Shown here piece after piece: positions 15,742 to 23,795 of a stretch of DNA of 64,000 bases (position 1 is its first letter; every line of letters begins with the position of its first letter). The position numbers and the translations under genes were made by a program. The notes under the pieces were generated by a model. The model made no database searches. It was not told the DNA's origin and worked only from the letters and a program-made list of their open reading frames with translations. The stretch comes from Lachnoclostridium sp. An138 (GTDB taxonomy: Bacteria > Bacillota > Clostridia > Lachnospirales > Lachnospiraceae): NCBI RefSeq assembly GCF_002160765.1, contig NZ_NFLF01000005.1:160679-224678 (forward strand), written 5' to 3'.

Positions 15742-17402
15742 CTCATCTCTTCCATCTGCTGAATCATGCCCGCCAGAGCAGGTATCAGCTGCTTCTTTCT
15801 GGATACCAGGCCCTTCAGCTCATAGCAGTCGCTGTCATCGGGCAGCTGAAACGCTTCTTTTACCAGAGTATCCGCATTGGCCCCGCAGCAGAGCAGTTCT
15901 GTAGTCTCCCGGATAATATTGGTCAGCATAAAGAAAATCATATTGAGGCCGCTTTCCTTCAGGGCGGTGGAAATATAGGGCACGATCTTTTCCCTGATTT
16001 CCTCCAGCTCGATAGCGTTCATGGAGTTGATCTGGCCTACGCCGAACTGAATATTTCCCACGCTGAACCGCTTGAAATCCTGGAAGAAGATCTCTTCCGC
16101 TGTCCGGGCGCTTAAATTGCTGCCTGCGGAGAACATATCCACGGCCAGGTCCTCAATATCCACATCCGCAATCTTCGCCAGGCTTTCCGCCGCCGCCTTA
16201 TCCACCGCCGTGCAGGTGGGCGAACGAAACATGAGCGTATCGGAAATGATGGCCGCGCAGAGCAGGCCCGCGATCTTCTTCGGGATCTCCACGCCCTTTT
16301 CCTGATACATCTGATACATGATGGTAGCCGTGCAGCCCAAAGGCTGGTTCCGGAAAAAGACGGGCGCCATAGTCTCCAGAGAACCCAGCCGGTGGTGATC
16401 GATGATCTCCAGGATCTCCGCATGCTCGATTCCGTCCACTGCCTGGGACTCCTCGTTATGGTCCACCATGATGACCTGCTTGCGCTTCAGATTCAGCAGG
16501 TTCCGTCTGGAAATCATACCTACATAATTGTCGTCCTTGTCCACAATCGGGAAATCCCGGTAGCGCTTCTGCCCCATGATCTCCCGGATATCTTCCGTCT
16601 TCTCATTCACATTGAACACGGTCAGGTTGTCCGATTTCATAAAGTACTGAATGGGCATACTCTGATTGATCAGTCTGGCTGCCGTAAATGTATCCAGCGG
16701 CGTGCTGATTACTACGCAGTTGTGCTCCTGGGCCAGCTTCTTGATGGTTATGGACACCTTGGCTCCCTCGCAGACAATGATGCAGCCGGCCTTCATCTCG
16801 ATGGCGCAGAGCTGGGATTCATAACGGTTGCCCAGGATTACCAGATCCCCTTCCTCGATATAGTCTTCCATCAGATCCGGATTGGCCGCGGCAATCAGCA
16901 CCTTGCCCTTATTGTAATAATCTTCGGCAGAACCTACCAGAATCTCGCCTTCCAGCGTATCAATGATGTTGCTGTACTGGGTATTGGCCTGGGCCAGAAT
17001 CTTGCTGTCATACACATCCATATAGGAGGTGGTGATATCTCCAATGGTAATCAGACCTTCCAGCTTTTTCTCCTTTGTAATCGGCAGCGTCACCACACCC
17101 AGCCGCCGCATCAGATTCCAGGCCTGCTTCAGAGAGAGATTGCCGCGCACGCCTTCCGTCTTGCGTATCTCAATATCTCTCACCTGAGTCATCACATCCG
17201 CCACATACACGGGTGCCTCCGCCTGAAAAAAGTTCAGCACATACTGGGTCTCCTGATTCAGTTGTCCTGCCCTGGCAGCGATATAGCCGCCTCCCTCCAC
17301 CTGATTTTTCAGGTAGGCATAGGCCAGCGCCGAGCAGATAGAATCCGTATCCGGATTCTTGTGTCCGATGATAAATACCGGTCTTGTCAAATCCTTCTCC
17401 AT
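15738..17402 (-). CDS. ppaC: Manganese-dependent inorganic pyrophosphatase with CBS and DRTGG domains
   Basis: 554 residues. The family II catalytic core is split: GHKNPDTDS near the N-terminus and the DHH motif (EIIDHHRLGS) at about 345. The DHHA2 part closes the protein (SGLNMIFFMLTNI, SRKKQLIPAL). Between the two halves of the DHH core lie two CBS domains flanking a DRTGG domain, the nucleotide-regulated form (inhibited by AMP/ADP, activated by diadenosine polyphosphates in studied members). It hydrolyses PPi to phosphate. ATG 17402 is chosen because AAAGGA precedes it by seven bases; a GTG 10 codons upstream has no site. Its promoter region abuts the Pho-box stretch. Confidence 0.9.
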   Translation of the reverse strand: MEKDLTRPVFIIGHKNPDTDSICSALAYAYLKNQVEGGGYIAARAGQLNQETQYVLNFFQAEAPVYVADVMTQVRDIEIRKTEGVRGNLSLKQAWNLMRRLGVVTLPITKEKKLEGLITIGDITTSYMDVYDSKILAQANTQYSNIIDTLEGEILVGSAEDYYNKGKVLIAAANPDLMEDYIEEGDLVILGNRYESQLCAIEMKAGCIIVCEGAKVSITIKKLAQEHNCVVISTPLDTFTAARLINQSMPIQYFMKSDNLTVFNVNEKTEDIREIMGQKRYRDFPIVDKDDNYVGMISRRNLLNLKRKQVIMVDHNEESQAVDGIEHAEILEIIDHHRLGSLETMAPVFFRNQPLGCTATIMYQMYQEKGVEIPKKIAGLLCAAIISDTLMFRSPTCTAVDKAAAESLAKIADVDIEDLAVDMFSAGSNLSARTAEEIFFQDFKRFSVGNIQFGVGQINSMNAIELEEIREKIVPYISTALKESGLNMIFFMLTNIIRETTELLCCGANADTLVKEAFQLPDDSDCYELKGLVSRKKQLIPALAGMIQQMEEMR

Positions 17403-17492
17403 GATTTTTCCTTTCAAGATGGGCGTTTTCACAGCGGTCCGGCCCGCCCGGACCGCTGCCCGCTTTCCGCGTAAAGATACCCGTTTTTTCTT

Positions 17493-17522
17493 ATTTTAAC
17501 ATCATACGCCGCAGCTTGGCAA
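17493..17522 (-). promoter_or_regulatory. Likely promoter of ppaC
   Basis: TTGCCA (17517-17522) and TAAAAT (17493-17498) on the minus strand, spacer 18 bp, about 90 bp before the ATG. Confidence 0.6.
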
Positions 17523-17615
17523 GAACACTCTGCCCGATACGACGATAGAGCTTATCGGCTTGTTTTATATATTTTGCCCTAATTTTTGACTTGTCGATTG
17601 AATATTTTGTGCGTT

Positions 17616-17669
17616 TTCACAATAAGTTCACATTTTATTCACACTTTGTTCATATTCCATTGTTATACT
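17616..17669 (+). promoter_or_regulatory. Pho-box-like operator and promoter
   Basis: Four hexamers TTCACA, TTCACA, TTCACA, TTCATA start at 17616, 17627, 17638 and 17649, exactly 11 bp apart. Ten bases after the last start of spacing comes TATACT (17664-17669). This is the arrangement of PhoP boxes in Firmicutes, with the repeats covering the -35 position of a phosphate-activated promoter. Transcription would run rightward from about 17676. No coding gene lies on the plus strand until 19315. Confidence 0.65.
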
Positions 17670-17675
17670 AAAACC

Positions 17676-17790
17676 ATCTTAAGAGAAGGGCTTTTCAAAA
17701 GGAATTCTCTTAGAACAGATGTAAATGCTTTCACTACACATATAGATAAATTTTTTCATAATAGCCTCGGCGTACCTGGTACGTCGGGGC
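17676..17790 (+). ncRNA. Candidate small RNA downstream of the Pho box
   Basis: No start codon with a usable ribosome site and frame is present. The sequence instead folds into a first hairpin with arms TAAGAGAA (17680-17687) and TTCTCTTA (17705-17712) and a second, imperfect one (17764-17790, arms CCTCGGCGTACC and GGTACGTCGGGG). The second could end this transcript or the lepB transcript from the other side, though neither side has a good T run. Existence as an RNA is inferred only from the promoter and the absence of a gene. Confidence 0.35.
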
Positions 17791-17840
17791 ACTCCTCATT
17801 TTATAAGGCAGGCCGCCAGGTCACTGACAGCCTGCCTGTT

Positions 17841-18392
17841 CTATTTCGTCATACCCAGATGGAAAAACACACGTCCCGTAATTTCTTCTTTCTTTACCAC
17901 TCCGAAGCTTCGGGAATCCAGAGAGTTCTCCCGGTTGTCTCCCAGCACAAAGTAACAGTTTTCCGGAACAGCATACGGAAACTCCACGCCGTCCTGGACG
18001 GGAAGGGTCTTACCCATGCCTGCCAGCCCTTCCTCTTCCTCTCCGTTCACCAGAAGGGCGCCCTCCTCCGACAGCTCCACTGTGTCTCCCGGCTCCGCCA
18101 CTACACGCTTGATGTACTCTATGTTATCCGAACGGTGGATAATTACAATATCGCCCGGCTGATACGCCTGATCCAGCCGGTAAAACACCACCAGTTCTCC
18201 GTCTTTCAGGGAAGGCTCCATGGAATGCCCGCTCACAAATGCCAGACCGATGCAATAATGAAAGATAATGTAGACTGCCGCGACCACCACGACACACTCC
18301 ACCAGAAAACGCTTCCACTCGCGCCTTCTCTGGACCTTTTCTATCTTTCCCTCCAGAATCTCTTCCACTGACTGCTTACCAACTTTTTTCAT
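17841..18392 (-). CDS. lepB: Signal peptidase I
   Basis: 183 residues. One N-terminal membrane helix (about 29-48) is followed by the catalytic Ser in SGHSMEPSL and the general-base Lys in IEYIKRVV, then the box GDNRENSLDSR. It cleaves signal peptides at the outer membrane face. The start lies 5 bp after the stop of the coiled-coil gene, so the two form an operon. Confidence 0.95.
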   Translation of the reverse strand: MKKVGKQSVEEILEGKIEKVQRRREWKRFLVECVVVVAAVYIIFHYCIGLAFVSGHSMEPSLKDGELVVFYRLDQAYQPGDIVIIHRSDNIEYIKRVVAEPGDTVELSEEGALLVNGEEEEGLAGMGKTLPVQDGVEFPYAVPENCYFVLGDNRENSLDSRSFGVVKKEEITGRVFFHLGMTK

Positions 18393-18397
18393 CTGTG

Positions 18398-19078
18398 TTA
18401 TCCTGCCTGTTCTTCTCCCTCTGCAGCCTTTACCTTGCTTTTCAGCATATGAAGACGTTCTATCAGCCTGTCCATCTCCTCACGCACCATGGCAAGCTCC
18501 CTGTTCCTCTGCTCCGTCTCTTCCTGAAGCTGCGCCTCCATCTCCCGGCGGATCTGAATCCTTGCCCGGACCACTTCTTCATCCAGCTGCTTTCTGGCCT
18601 CTTCCCGTTCCTTCTCAAGCTGCTTTCCGGCTTCTTCCCGCTCTTTCTCGAGCTGGGCTTTTGCTTCTGTCCGTTCCTTCTCAAGCTGTTCTTTTATTTC
18701 CGCTTTTTCTGTCTCCAGAGCTGCTTTCAACTGGTTCTGCTCTTCCTCAAGCGCAGCCTGAAAGTCCGCTTTTTCCTGTTCCAGCTGCTCCTTCAGGGCC
18801 TCCAGCTCCTCCTGATGCTGCTTTTTCACCTGCCCCAGCTGGCCCCGCGCCTGATCCCGCATCTGCTGGGCCCTGGCCTGATACATGGAATTCAGCTTCT
18901 GCATTTTCTCAAAGACATCTTCCTTCTGAAAACCGAACAGACTGCCTTTCAGTTTCATGTTCTTCAGGAAATCACTGATCTCCGGATAATCCACGGCAGT
19001 TACGCCCGGTACCACCTCCGGAACCTCCAGCGGCGTGTATTCTGCCGAATCCTGCTTCTCTTTTTCCTGCATCTCCAT
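18398..19078 (-). CDS. Long coiled-coil protein of unknown function
   Basis: 226 residues, cytoplasmic, with no membrane segment. The N-terminal part has FLKNMKLKGSLFGFQKEDVFEKMQKLN, a short motif that in related bacteria precedes DivIVA-like or septum-associated coiled coils. From about residue 75 to 215 it is almost entirely heptad-type E/K/Q/L sequence with repeats of EKEREEA(G/R)KQLEKE. It is co-transcribed with lepB from its own promoter. A role in cell division or secretion organisation is a guess from context only. Confidence 0.7.
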   Translation of the reverse strand: MEMQEKEKQDSAEYTPLEVPEVVPGVTAVDYPEISDFLKNMKLKGSLFGFQKEDVFEKMQKLNSMYQARAQQMRDQARGQLGQVKKQHQEELEALKEQLEQEKADFQAALEEEQNQLKAALETEKAEIKEQLEKERTEAKAQLEKEREEAGKQLEKEREEARKQLDEEVVRARIQIRREMEAQLQEETEQRNRELAMVREEMDRLIERLHMLKSKVKAAEGEEQAG

Positions 19079-19130
19079 GCTTCATCCTCCCCCTGTCTGT
19101 CCGCTGCTCCTGGCAGACCGTGTTTTCTCC

Positions 19131-19159
19131 ATCATACCCTGTAATCCTGTATTTTGCAA
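19131..19159 (-). promoter_or_regulatory. Promoter of the coiled-coil gene and lepB
   Basis: TTGCAA (19154-19159) and TATGAT (19131-19136) on the minus strand, spacer 17 bp, about 55 bp before the start codon. Confidence 0.8.
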
Positions 19160-19211
19160 CCTTTATTCTCTGGCAGACACTGGACTGGTCAATTTTTCAA
19201 AAACTGGATAT

Positions 19212-19239
19212 TTGAAAACAGCCACTTTCCCGTTATAGT
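19212..19239 (+). promoter_or_regulatory. Promoter of the aminotransferase gene
   Basis: TTGAAA (19212-19217) and TATAGT (19234-19239), spacer 16 bp. It diverges from the promoter at 19131. Confidence 0.7.
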
Positions 19240-19314
19240 AGCGTAAACAAGCGCAGAAGGGCTCCGCCATCGGACCGTTTTCTGCAGACTGACTGCTTAA
19301 GGAGGTAACGAATT

Positions 19315-20445
19315 ATGTACGACATCATGACGCCCGGGCCCACGCAGGTCCGCGGGAACGTGCTGGCCGCGCGGGCTCTGCCCTGCACCAATCCCGACCT
19401 GGACCCGGATTTTTTTACTTTCTATAAAGAAACCTGCGAGCTCATCAGCTCTCTTCTGCACACCGGGAATCAGACTCTGATTCTGGACGGCGAGGGAATC
19501 CTTGGCCTGGAAGCCGCCTGCGCCAGCCTGACTGAACCGGGCGACCGGGTGCTGGTCCTGGACAACGGCGTCTTCGGAAAGGGCTTCGCGGATTTCGTGC
19601 GCATCTACGGCGGAGAGCCTGTGCTTTACACCACAGACTATCGCCACACCCTGGACGTGGACGCGCTGGCCGCTTTTCTGGAAAAGGACCATGACTTTAA
19701 ATATGCCACTGTGGTCCACTGCGACACGCCCAGCGGTATGCTCAACGACATCTCCCGCATCTGCCCTCTGCTGAACTCCTGGGGCATCCTGACCGTCGTG
19801 GATTCTGTGTCCGCCATGTTCGGCGAAGAGGTCCGTGTGGATGATTTCTGCATCGATCTGCTCTGCGGCGGCTCCCAGAAAGCTGTCTCCGCTCCTCCGG
19901 GACTGACCTTTGTGACAATAAGCCCGGCTGCCTGGAAAACCATGAAGGAGCGCAGGACTCCCATCGCCTCCTTCTATGCGAATCTCCTGGCCTTCGACGG
20001 CTATTTTGAAAAGCAGTGGTTTCCCTACACCATGCCCATCAGCGATATCCGGGGACTGCGCGCGGCCTTTGAAAATATTCAGGCCGACTCAGACATGCTT
20101 CTCCGCCATGCCCGGATCGCCCGGGCTGTCCGCACCGCTCTGACGAGCTGCGGCCTCAGGCTTCATACCCGGGATGGCTGGTCCAATACCGTCTCTGTCT
20201 TCGACGTGCCTGCGGGAACCACGGCCTCCGCCATTCTCACCGCGCTCCGCGAAGATCACAATCTGATGCTGGCCGGTTCTTTCGACGTGCTGGAAGGCCA
20301 GGTCATCCGTATCGGCCATATGGGGGAAAATGCCCGGGAGGAAAAGCTTGCGGCCGTCATGAAGGCGCTGGACGCCGTCTTGGCGAAACTGGGCGTACCG
20401 CTTACGGGAAGACTGGAGGAAGTCTACAGAAACTCTCTTACCTGA
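19315..20445 (+). CDS. Class V aminotransferase (alanine/serine-glyoxylate type)
   Basis: 376 residues, fold type I PLP enzyme. The start MTPGPTQV is the usual opening of the AGXT/SGAT/PucG group. The PLP-binding Asp lies in LTVVDSVSAM, the Schiff-base Lys in GGSQKAVSAPPG, and a late Arg in GQVIRIGHMG binds the carboxylate. Such enzymes move an amino group to glyoxylate or hydroxypyruvate, or act on ureidoglycine; the exact substrate cannot be read. AAGGAGG lies seven bases before the ATG. It is a single-gene transcript. Confidence 0.85.
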   Translation: MYDIMTPGPTQVRGNVLAARALPCTNPDLDPDFFTFYKETCELISSLLHTGNQTLILDGEGILGLEAACASLTEPGDRVLVLDNGVFGKGFADFVRIYGGEPVLYTTDYRHTLDVDALAAFLEKDHDFKYATVVHCDTPSGMLNDISRICPLLNSWGILTVVDSVSAMFGEEVRVDDFCIDLLCGGSQKAVSAPPGLTFVTISPAAWKTMKERRTPIASFYANLLAFDGYFEKQWFPYTMPISDIRGLRAAFENIQADSDMLLRHARIARAVRTALTSCGLRLHTRDGWSNTVSVFDVPAGTTASAILTALREDHNLMLAGSFDVLEGQVIRIGHMGENAREEKLAAVMKALDAVLAKLGVPLTGRLEEVYRNSLT

Positions 20446-20469
20446 ATCCGCCGACGGAGCAGAAAAACA

Positions 20470-20536
20470 GAAAGGAGACAGTTCCGCATGGATTCAGCTC
20501 TTCTAAAAGCCTGAATCCCGCAGTCTGTCTCCTTTC
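20470..20536 (+). terminator. Nested hairpin after the aminotransferase gene
   Basis: Outer arms GAAAGGAGACAG (20470-20481) and CTGTCTCCTTTC (20525-20536) enclose an inner GGATTCAG/CTGAATCC stem. It lacks a T run, so termination is likely but not certain. It lies between convergent genes. Confidence 0.5.
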
Positions 20537-20641
20537 CGAATATTCAAAGCATTCCCTATTAAAAAATATCCCAGTGTTTCTCAGCGCCGGTATACCTGGG
20601 GACACTGCAGGCAAAACAGCTGAATTTCCGCTCCGCGCTGT

Positions 20642-20836
20642 CTATGTTCCAGCCCCATCCGGCGTCCGGATTCCTCTGGTGTTCTTCTCCACCAGCCGTC
20701 TCGCAATCATAACCTGATGGCCGCAGCCCAGACATTTCAGCCGGAAATCCGCCCCGACTCTTAAAATCTCCCACTCGGAACTCCCGCAGGGGTGTGGTTT
20801 CTTCAGCTTTACAATATCTCCTACCTTATATTCCAC
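20642..20836 (-). CDS. DUF951-family protein
   Basis: 64 residues. The family pattern is clear: YKVGDIVKLKKPHPCGSSEWEILRVGADFRLKCLGCGHQVMIARR, with CLGCGH as a probable metal site. Function unknown; members are small and common in Firmicutes. The start is GTG, placed 7 bases after AGGAGAGG and overlapping the end of the sirtuin gene by 11 bp. The last ~12 residues (TRGIRTPDGAGT) differ from what I expect for the family. Confidence 0.8.
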   Translation of the reverse strand: MEYKVGDIVKLKKPHPCGSSEWEILRVGADFRLKCLGCGHQVMIARRLVEKNTRGIRTPDGAGT

Positions 20837-21551
20837 TGAGCACCTCTCCTATATTTCCCTGGATCAGCAGGTCAGCCTGCCGGTCTCTGGGCGTCGCGTC
20901 CCGATTAATCAGCACCAGATGCCTGCCGGAGAAATAATCAATCAGCCCGGCCGCCGGATACACTGCAAGAGACGTACCGCCGATAATCAGCATGTCAGCT
21001 CTGGAAATGGCATTCACCGCTCCCCGAATCACCTTGCTGTCCAGTCCCTCTTCATAAAGTACTACATCCGGCTTGATGACGCCGCCGCAGCTGCATCTGG
21101 GAACGCCCTCTGACTCCAGAATATACCGGGCATCATAGAATGCGCCGCAGCGCTGGCAGTAATTCCGGTGAACAGAACCATGCAGTTCATAAACACATTT
21201 GCTGCCGGCCATCTGATGAAGGCCGTCGATGTTCTGAGTAACCACCGCCGTCAGCTTTCCACGCTCCTCCAGTTCAGCCAGTTTCTTATGGGCCGCGTTG
21301 GGCTTTGCGTCCAGACAGAGCATCTTTTTTCGGTAAAACCGGTAAAATTCCTCCGTATGGCTCACAAAAAAGGTATGGCTCAGAATCGTCTCCGGCGGAT
21401 ACTTCCACTCCTGATGATAGAGCCCGTCTGTGCTCCGAAAATCGGGAATCCCGCTCTCCGTAGACACGCCTGCCCCTCCAAAAAACACAATGGAGCCGCA
21501 TTCCTCCACATACTCTTTCAGAAGCTTCACCTTATCCTGGTTCACAGCCAT
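20826..21551 (-). CDS. cobB: NAD-dependent protein deacylase (sirtuin)
   Basis: 241 residues, class U/III-like bacterial Sir2. NAD-binding GAGVSTESGIPDFR is at about 26-39, QNIDGLHQ follows, and the catalytic His sits in YELHGSVHRNYC. Four zinc Cys are present (CQRCGAF and CSCGG). It removes acyl groups from lysines using NAD. It overlaps the DUF951 gene, pointing to co-translation. Confidence 0.93.
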   Translation of the reverse strand: MAVNQDKVKLLKEYVEECGSIVFFGGAGVSTESGIPDFRSTDGLYHQEWKYPPETILSHTFFVSHTEEFYRFYRKKMLCLDAKPNAAHKKLAELEERGKLTAVVTQNIDGLHQMAGSKCVYELHGSVHRNYCQRCGAFYDARYILESEGVPRCSCGGVIKPDVVLYEEGLDSKVIRGAVNAISRADMLIIGGTSLAVYPAAGLIDYFSGRHLVLINRDATPRDRQADLLIQGNIGEVLSGI

Positions 21552-21579
21552 CCCTTCTTTCTCTTAATTACACTCTTTC

Positions 21580-22377
21580 TCAATATACCTTCTTTGCATG
21601 CACAAGGTATCTGTGTTCACCGCTCTTGGTACAGGTGGACAGCGTAATAATATAATCATCCTTTGTCACAGTCACCCCTGTATCATAGGAGGAACGGCTT
21701 TTCAGCGTCTGCAGAAACGTCTCATACTGCTCGTCCGGCGCAAAGCCAATCGTATAGCTGTCGCTCTCAGAGGGCGATTCATAAACGGAAAAAATCTGAT
21801 ATGCGTGCGTTCCGTCCGCCAAATCAATATACACCGTAGGATGCGCCACCAGATAAGAAGGCGATTCATAATTCTTCAGTCCCGCAAACATGGAACCGTT
21901 TTTCATATTATGTCCGTAAATAATGGTATGCAGATCTGTGAAATCCGCGCTGTTCAGCGTCTCTACAAAGATGCTTCCGGCACTGTTTATCTTCTTGCTG
22001 AAGGTATGATTCAGATAATAGGAATCATCTCCCGTCTGCATCAGCGGATAGCTGATTCCCGTCCCCGGGATCTCGATCCAGCCCACGGTATCCGAATTCT
22101 GTGCCTGCAGCTCGCTCAGGGCCACGCGCTGCACCCGTTCTTCCTCCGTGCCGTCTTCTCCCGTCTCCTCTGTTCCGGCATCTCCGGTCCCTTCTCCGTC
22201 CTCCGGCACCTCCGCCATCACATACTGCTGCAAATCATCATATTCATCCGTGCCGGCCTTATACTCCAAAAATATATCAGACAGCTGCCAGATACTCAAA
22301 CCCAGCGCCGCCACACAGACGCACAGCACAATCAGCAGCGGTACAGGCATTTTTTTCTTTTTCTGTTTTTTTGCCAT
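21580..22377 (-). CDS. srtB: Class B sortase
   Basis: 265 residues with a basic N-terminus, a membrane helix (about 11-32) and an acidic stalk (about 55-85, rich in EG and TEE). The sortase barrel contains the catalytic His in IIYGHNM, the Cys in LSTCTKSGEHRYLVHAKKV and the Arg four residues after the Gly-Glu-His. It attaches surface proteins to the wall or to pilins. No sorting-signal substrate is seen in the window. GAGGTGAGGAG precedes the ATG. Confidence 0.93.
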   Translation of the reverse strand: MAKKQKKKKMPVPLLIVLCVCVAALGLSIWQLSDIFLEYKAGTDEYDDLQQYVMAEVPEDGEGTGDAGTEETGEDGTEEERVQRVALSELQAQNSDTVGWIEIPGTGISYPLMQTGDDSYYLNHTFSKKINSAGSIFVETLNSADFTDLHTIIYGHNMKNGSMFAGLKNYESPSYLVAHPTVYIDLADGTHAYQIFSVYESPSESDSYTIGFAPDEQYETFLQTLKSRSSYDTGVTVTKDDYIITLSTCTKSGEHRYLVHAKKVY

Positions 22378-22474
22378 AATGACTCCTCACCTCTTCCTCA
22401 TTCTATCAGACTGACCTGTAAAAAGCCAGAACAAAATTCCATTCCAGACAGGGACGAAACGGATTTCCAGGCCT

Positions 22475-23245
22475 TCAGCGGCCAGAACGCTCTTCTTCCG
22501 AAAGCGTTCCCAAAAGAATCCATTCCGGATACTCCGCAAAATCCGCTTCCTCCGAACAGGCTGCCAGGCTGTATTCTCCGCCTTCCAGCTCATACTGCCG
22601 GATATAACAGGCTTCCCTGCGGATATTCTGGGAAACCCGGATGACTGCCCCGCCCCCTTCTGATGACTGGGCCGTCTCGGCCTCTTCCACGGTACAGAAG
22701 GAATCCAGCCGCAGACGCAGGCCTTCTCCCACCGCTTTCAGAAAGCTTTCCTTACGGACCCAGAGATCATAAAAGGCTCTCTCCTTCATATCCTCCGGCT
22801 CTGCCGCAAGAACCTTCTGTTCCCCTGGATGAAATCTGCGGGCAATCCGTTCCTGATTCAGCCGGCTTCTGCGCTGCTCCACATCCACGCCCACGGTCTT
22901 TGCCCCGATAGCGCAGGCCGCAAGTCTGCCGCTGTGGGAAATGCTGATGCAGATCTCCTCGTGACCCTTTAGAAAGGGCTTGCCGCGCTCGTCTTTTTCC
23001 ACCCGGAATGTGCCCGCCAGCTCCGGATACTCTTTTTCCAGCGCCCGCATCAGAAGACGGCGCGCTGCTGCCGACTGGCTGCGGGCGCGCCTGCCGCCGG
23101 GACCGCCGGCCCCCTTCCCGGATTCTTCGGCCTCCGGTTCTATTGCGGCTGATTCCATTTCAACCGGTTTCATTACGGCCGGTTCCACTTCGCCCGGCTC
23201 CATTTCAGCCGGCTCCGGAATCTCAGCCAGATAGATCCGCACCAT
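22475..23245 (-). CDS. 4'-phosphopantetheinyl transferase with an N-terminal repeat
   Basis: 256 residues. The transferase motifs are GVDVEQRRS and YDLWVRKESFLKAVGEGL, which bind Mg and coenzyme A; the enzyme loads the arm on carrier proteins. Residues 11-37 are an in-frame 15-bp tandem repeat coding EPAEM-EPGEV-EPAVM-KPVEM-ESAAI, which is not part of the family fold and pushes the product above the usual ~200-230 residues. The start has only a weak ribosome site, and the preceding small gene ends 4 bp upstream, so coupled translation is likely. Confidence 0.8.
   Translation of the reverse strand: MVRIYLAEIPEPAEMEPGEVEPAVMKPVEMESAAIEPEAEESGKGAGGPGGRRARSQSAAARRLLMRALEKEYPELAGTFRVEKDERGKPFLKGHEEICISISHSGRLAACAIGAKTVGVDVEQRRSRLNQERIARRFHPGEQKVLAAEPEDMKERAFYDLWVRKESFLKAVGEGLRLRLDSFCTVEEAETAQSSEGGGAVIRVSQNIRREACYIRQYELEGGEYSLAACSEEADFAEYPEWILLGTLSEEERSGR
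23135..23215 (-). repeat. 15-bp tandem repeat coding a pentapeptide
   Basis: Five to six units of the form GA(A/G)CCGGcnGnaATG in the 5' part of the phosphopantetheinyl transferase gene. The period is exactly 15 bp, so copy-number changes keep the frame. Confidence 0.8.
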
Positions 23246-23249
23246 AGCC

Positions 23250-23477
23250 TCAGGACTCCGCCTGGGTGCCTTTTATGCCGGCTTTCTTTTTCTGCGCATC
23301 CAGCAGCTCCATCAGAGCCTCGTCGCTGTCAGAAATCCACACATCCTCTTCCTCTGCGTTCAGGCCCAGATATTCCCGCAGCGTACAGGGCTCGTCGCTG
23401 TTGCCCCAGTCTTCAATATATCGGTCTATTTCCTCAAAAGGAATCTCTCCGGCCAGATATCTCTCTTTAAACTTCAT
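23250..23477 (-). CDS. Small acidic hypothetical protein (75 aa)
   Basis: The product starts MKFKERYLAGEIPFEEIDRY and contains WGNSDEPCTLREYLGL; it is acidic and soluble. I recognise the pattern as a small conserved Clostridia protein without known function. ATG 23477 is chosen because GGGAGGG precedes it; a longer frame has no site. It begins a minus-strand operon with the phosphopantetheinyl transferase gene. Confidence 0.75.
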   Translation of the reverse strand: MKFKERYLAGEIPFEEIDRYIEDWGNSDEPCTLREYLGLNAEEEDVWISDSDEALMELLDAQKKKAGIKGTQAES

Positions 23478-23528
23478 CTTTCCCTCCCTGCAGTTCCGCG
23501 CCGCGCGCAGGAACCGGATTCTTCTGCT

Positions 23529-23557
23529 ATTATAACACGTCTTATCCATACCCACAA
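23529..23557 (-). promoter_or_regulatory. Promoter of the 23250 gene and the phosphopantetheinyl transferase
   Basis: TTGTGG (23552-23557) and TATAAT (23529-23534), spacer 17 bp, on the minus strand. Confidence 0.75.
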
Positions 23558-23637
23558 AACATTTCTGTATTGCGGCAGGTTTTTATTTCGCTTTTATTTC
23601 TGCTTTTATTTCTGCATTCCGGCGCTATTGACAGCCT

Positions 23638-23666
23638 GCTCCTCTTTGGCTAAAATAGCGTGGGTA
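23638..23666 (+). promoter_or_regulatory. Promoter of the TauE-like gene
   Basis: TTGACA (23638-23643) and TAAAAT (23661-23666), spacer 17 bp, near consensus. The leader to the ATG is about 120 bases. Confidence 0.85.
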
Positions 23667-23795
23667 AAACAGATCTATGACCGGATATTTCGGGTTTTCA
23701 GCCTCTTTTCCCTGCGGTCCCGGACACCGGAAGAAACAAATGTCTGGCTGAAACAGAAAAATACATCAATCAATTTACAGAAAGAAGGCTCTGTC

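Noticed and set aside
17401..17432. GTG start for ppaC giving 10 extra residues
   Set aside because: No ribosome site before the GTG, while ATG 17402 has AAAGGA at good spacing and fits the family N-terminus.
16392..17474. Plus-strand open frame opposite ppaC
   Set aside because: Shadow of a well-recognised enzyme gene; His-rich composition and no start signals.
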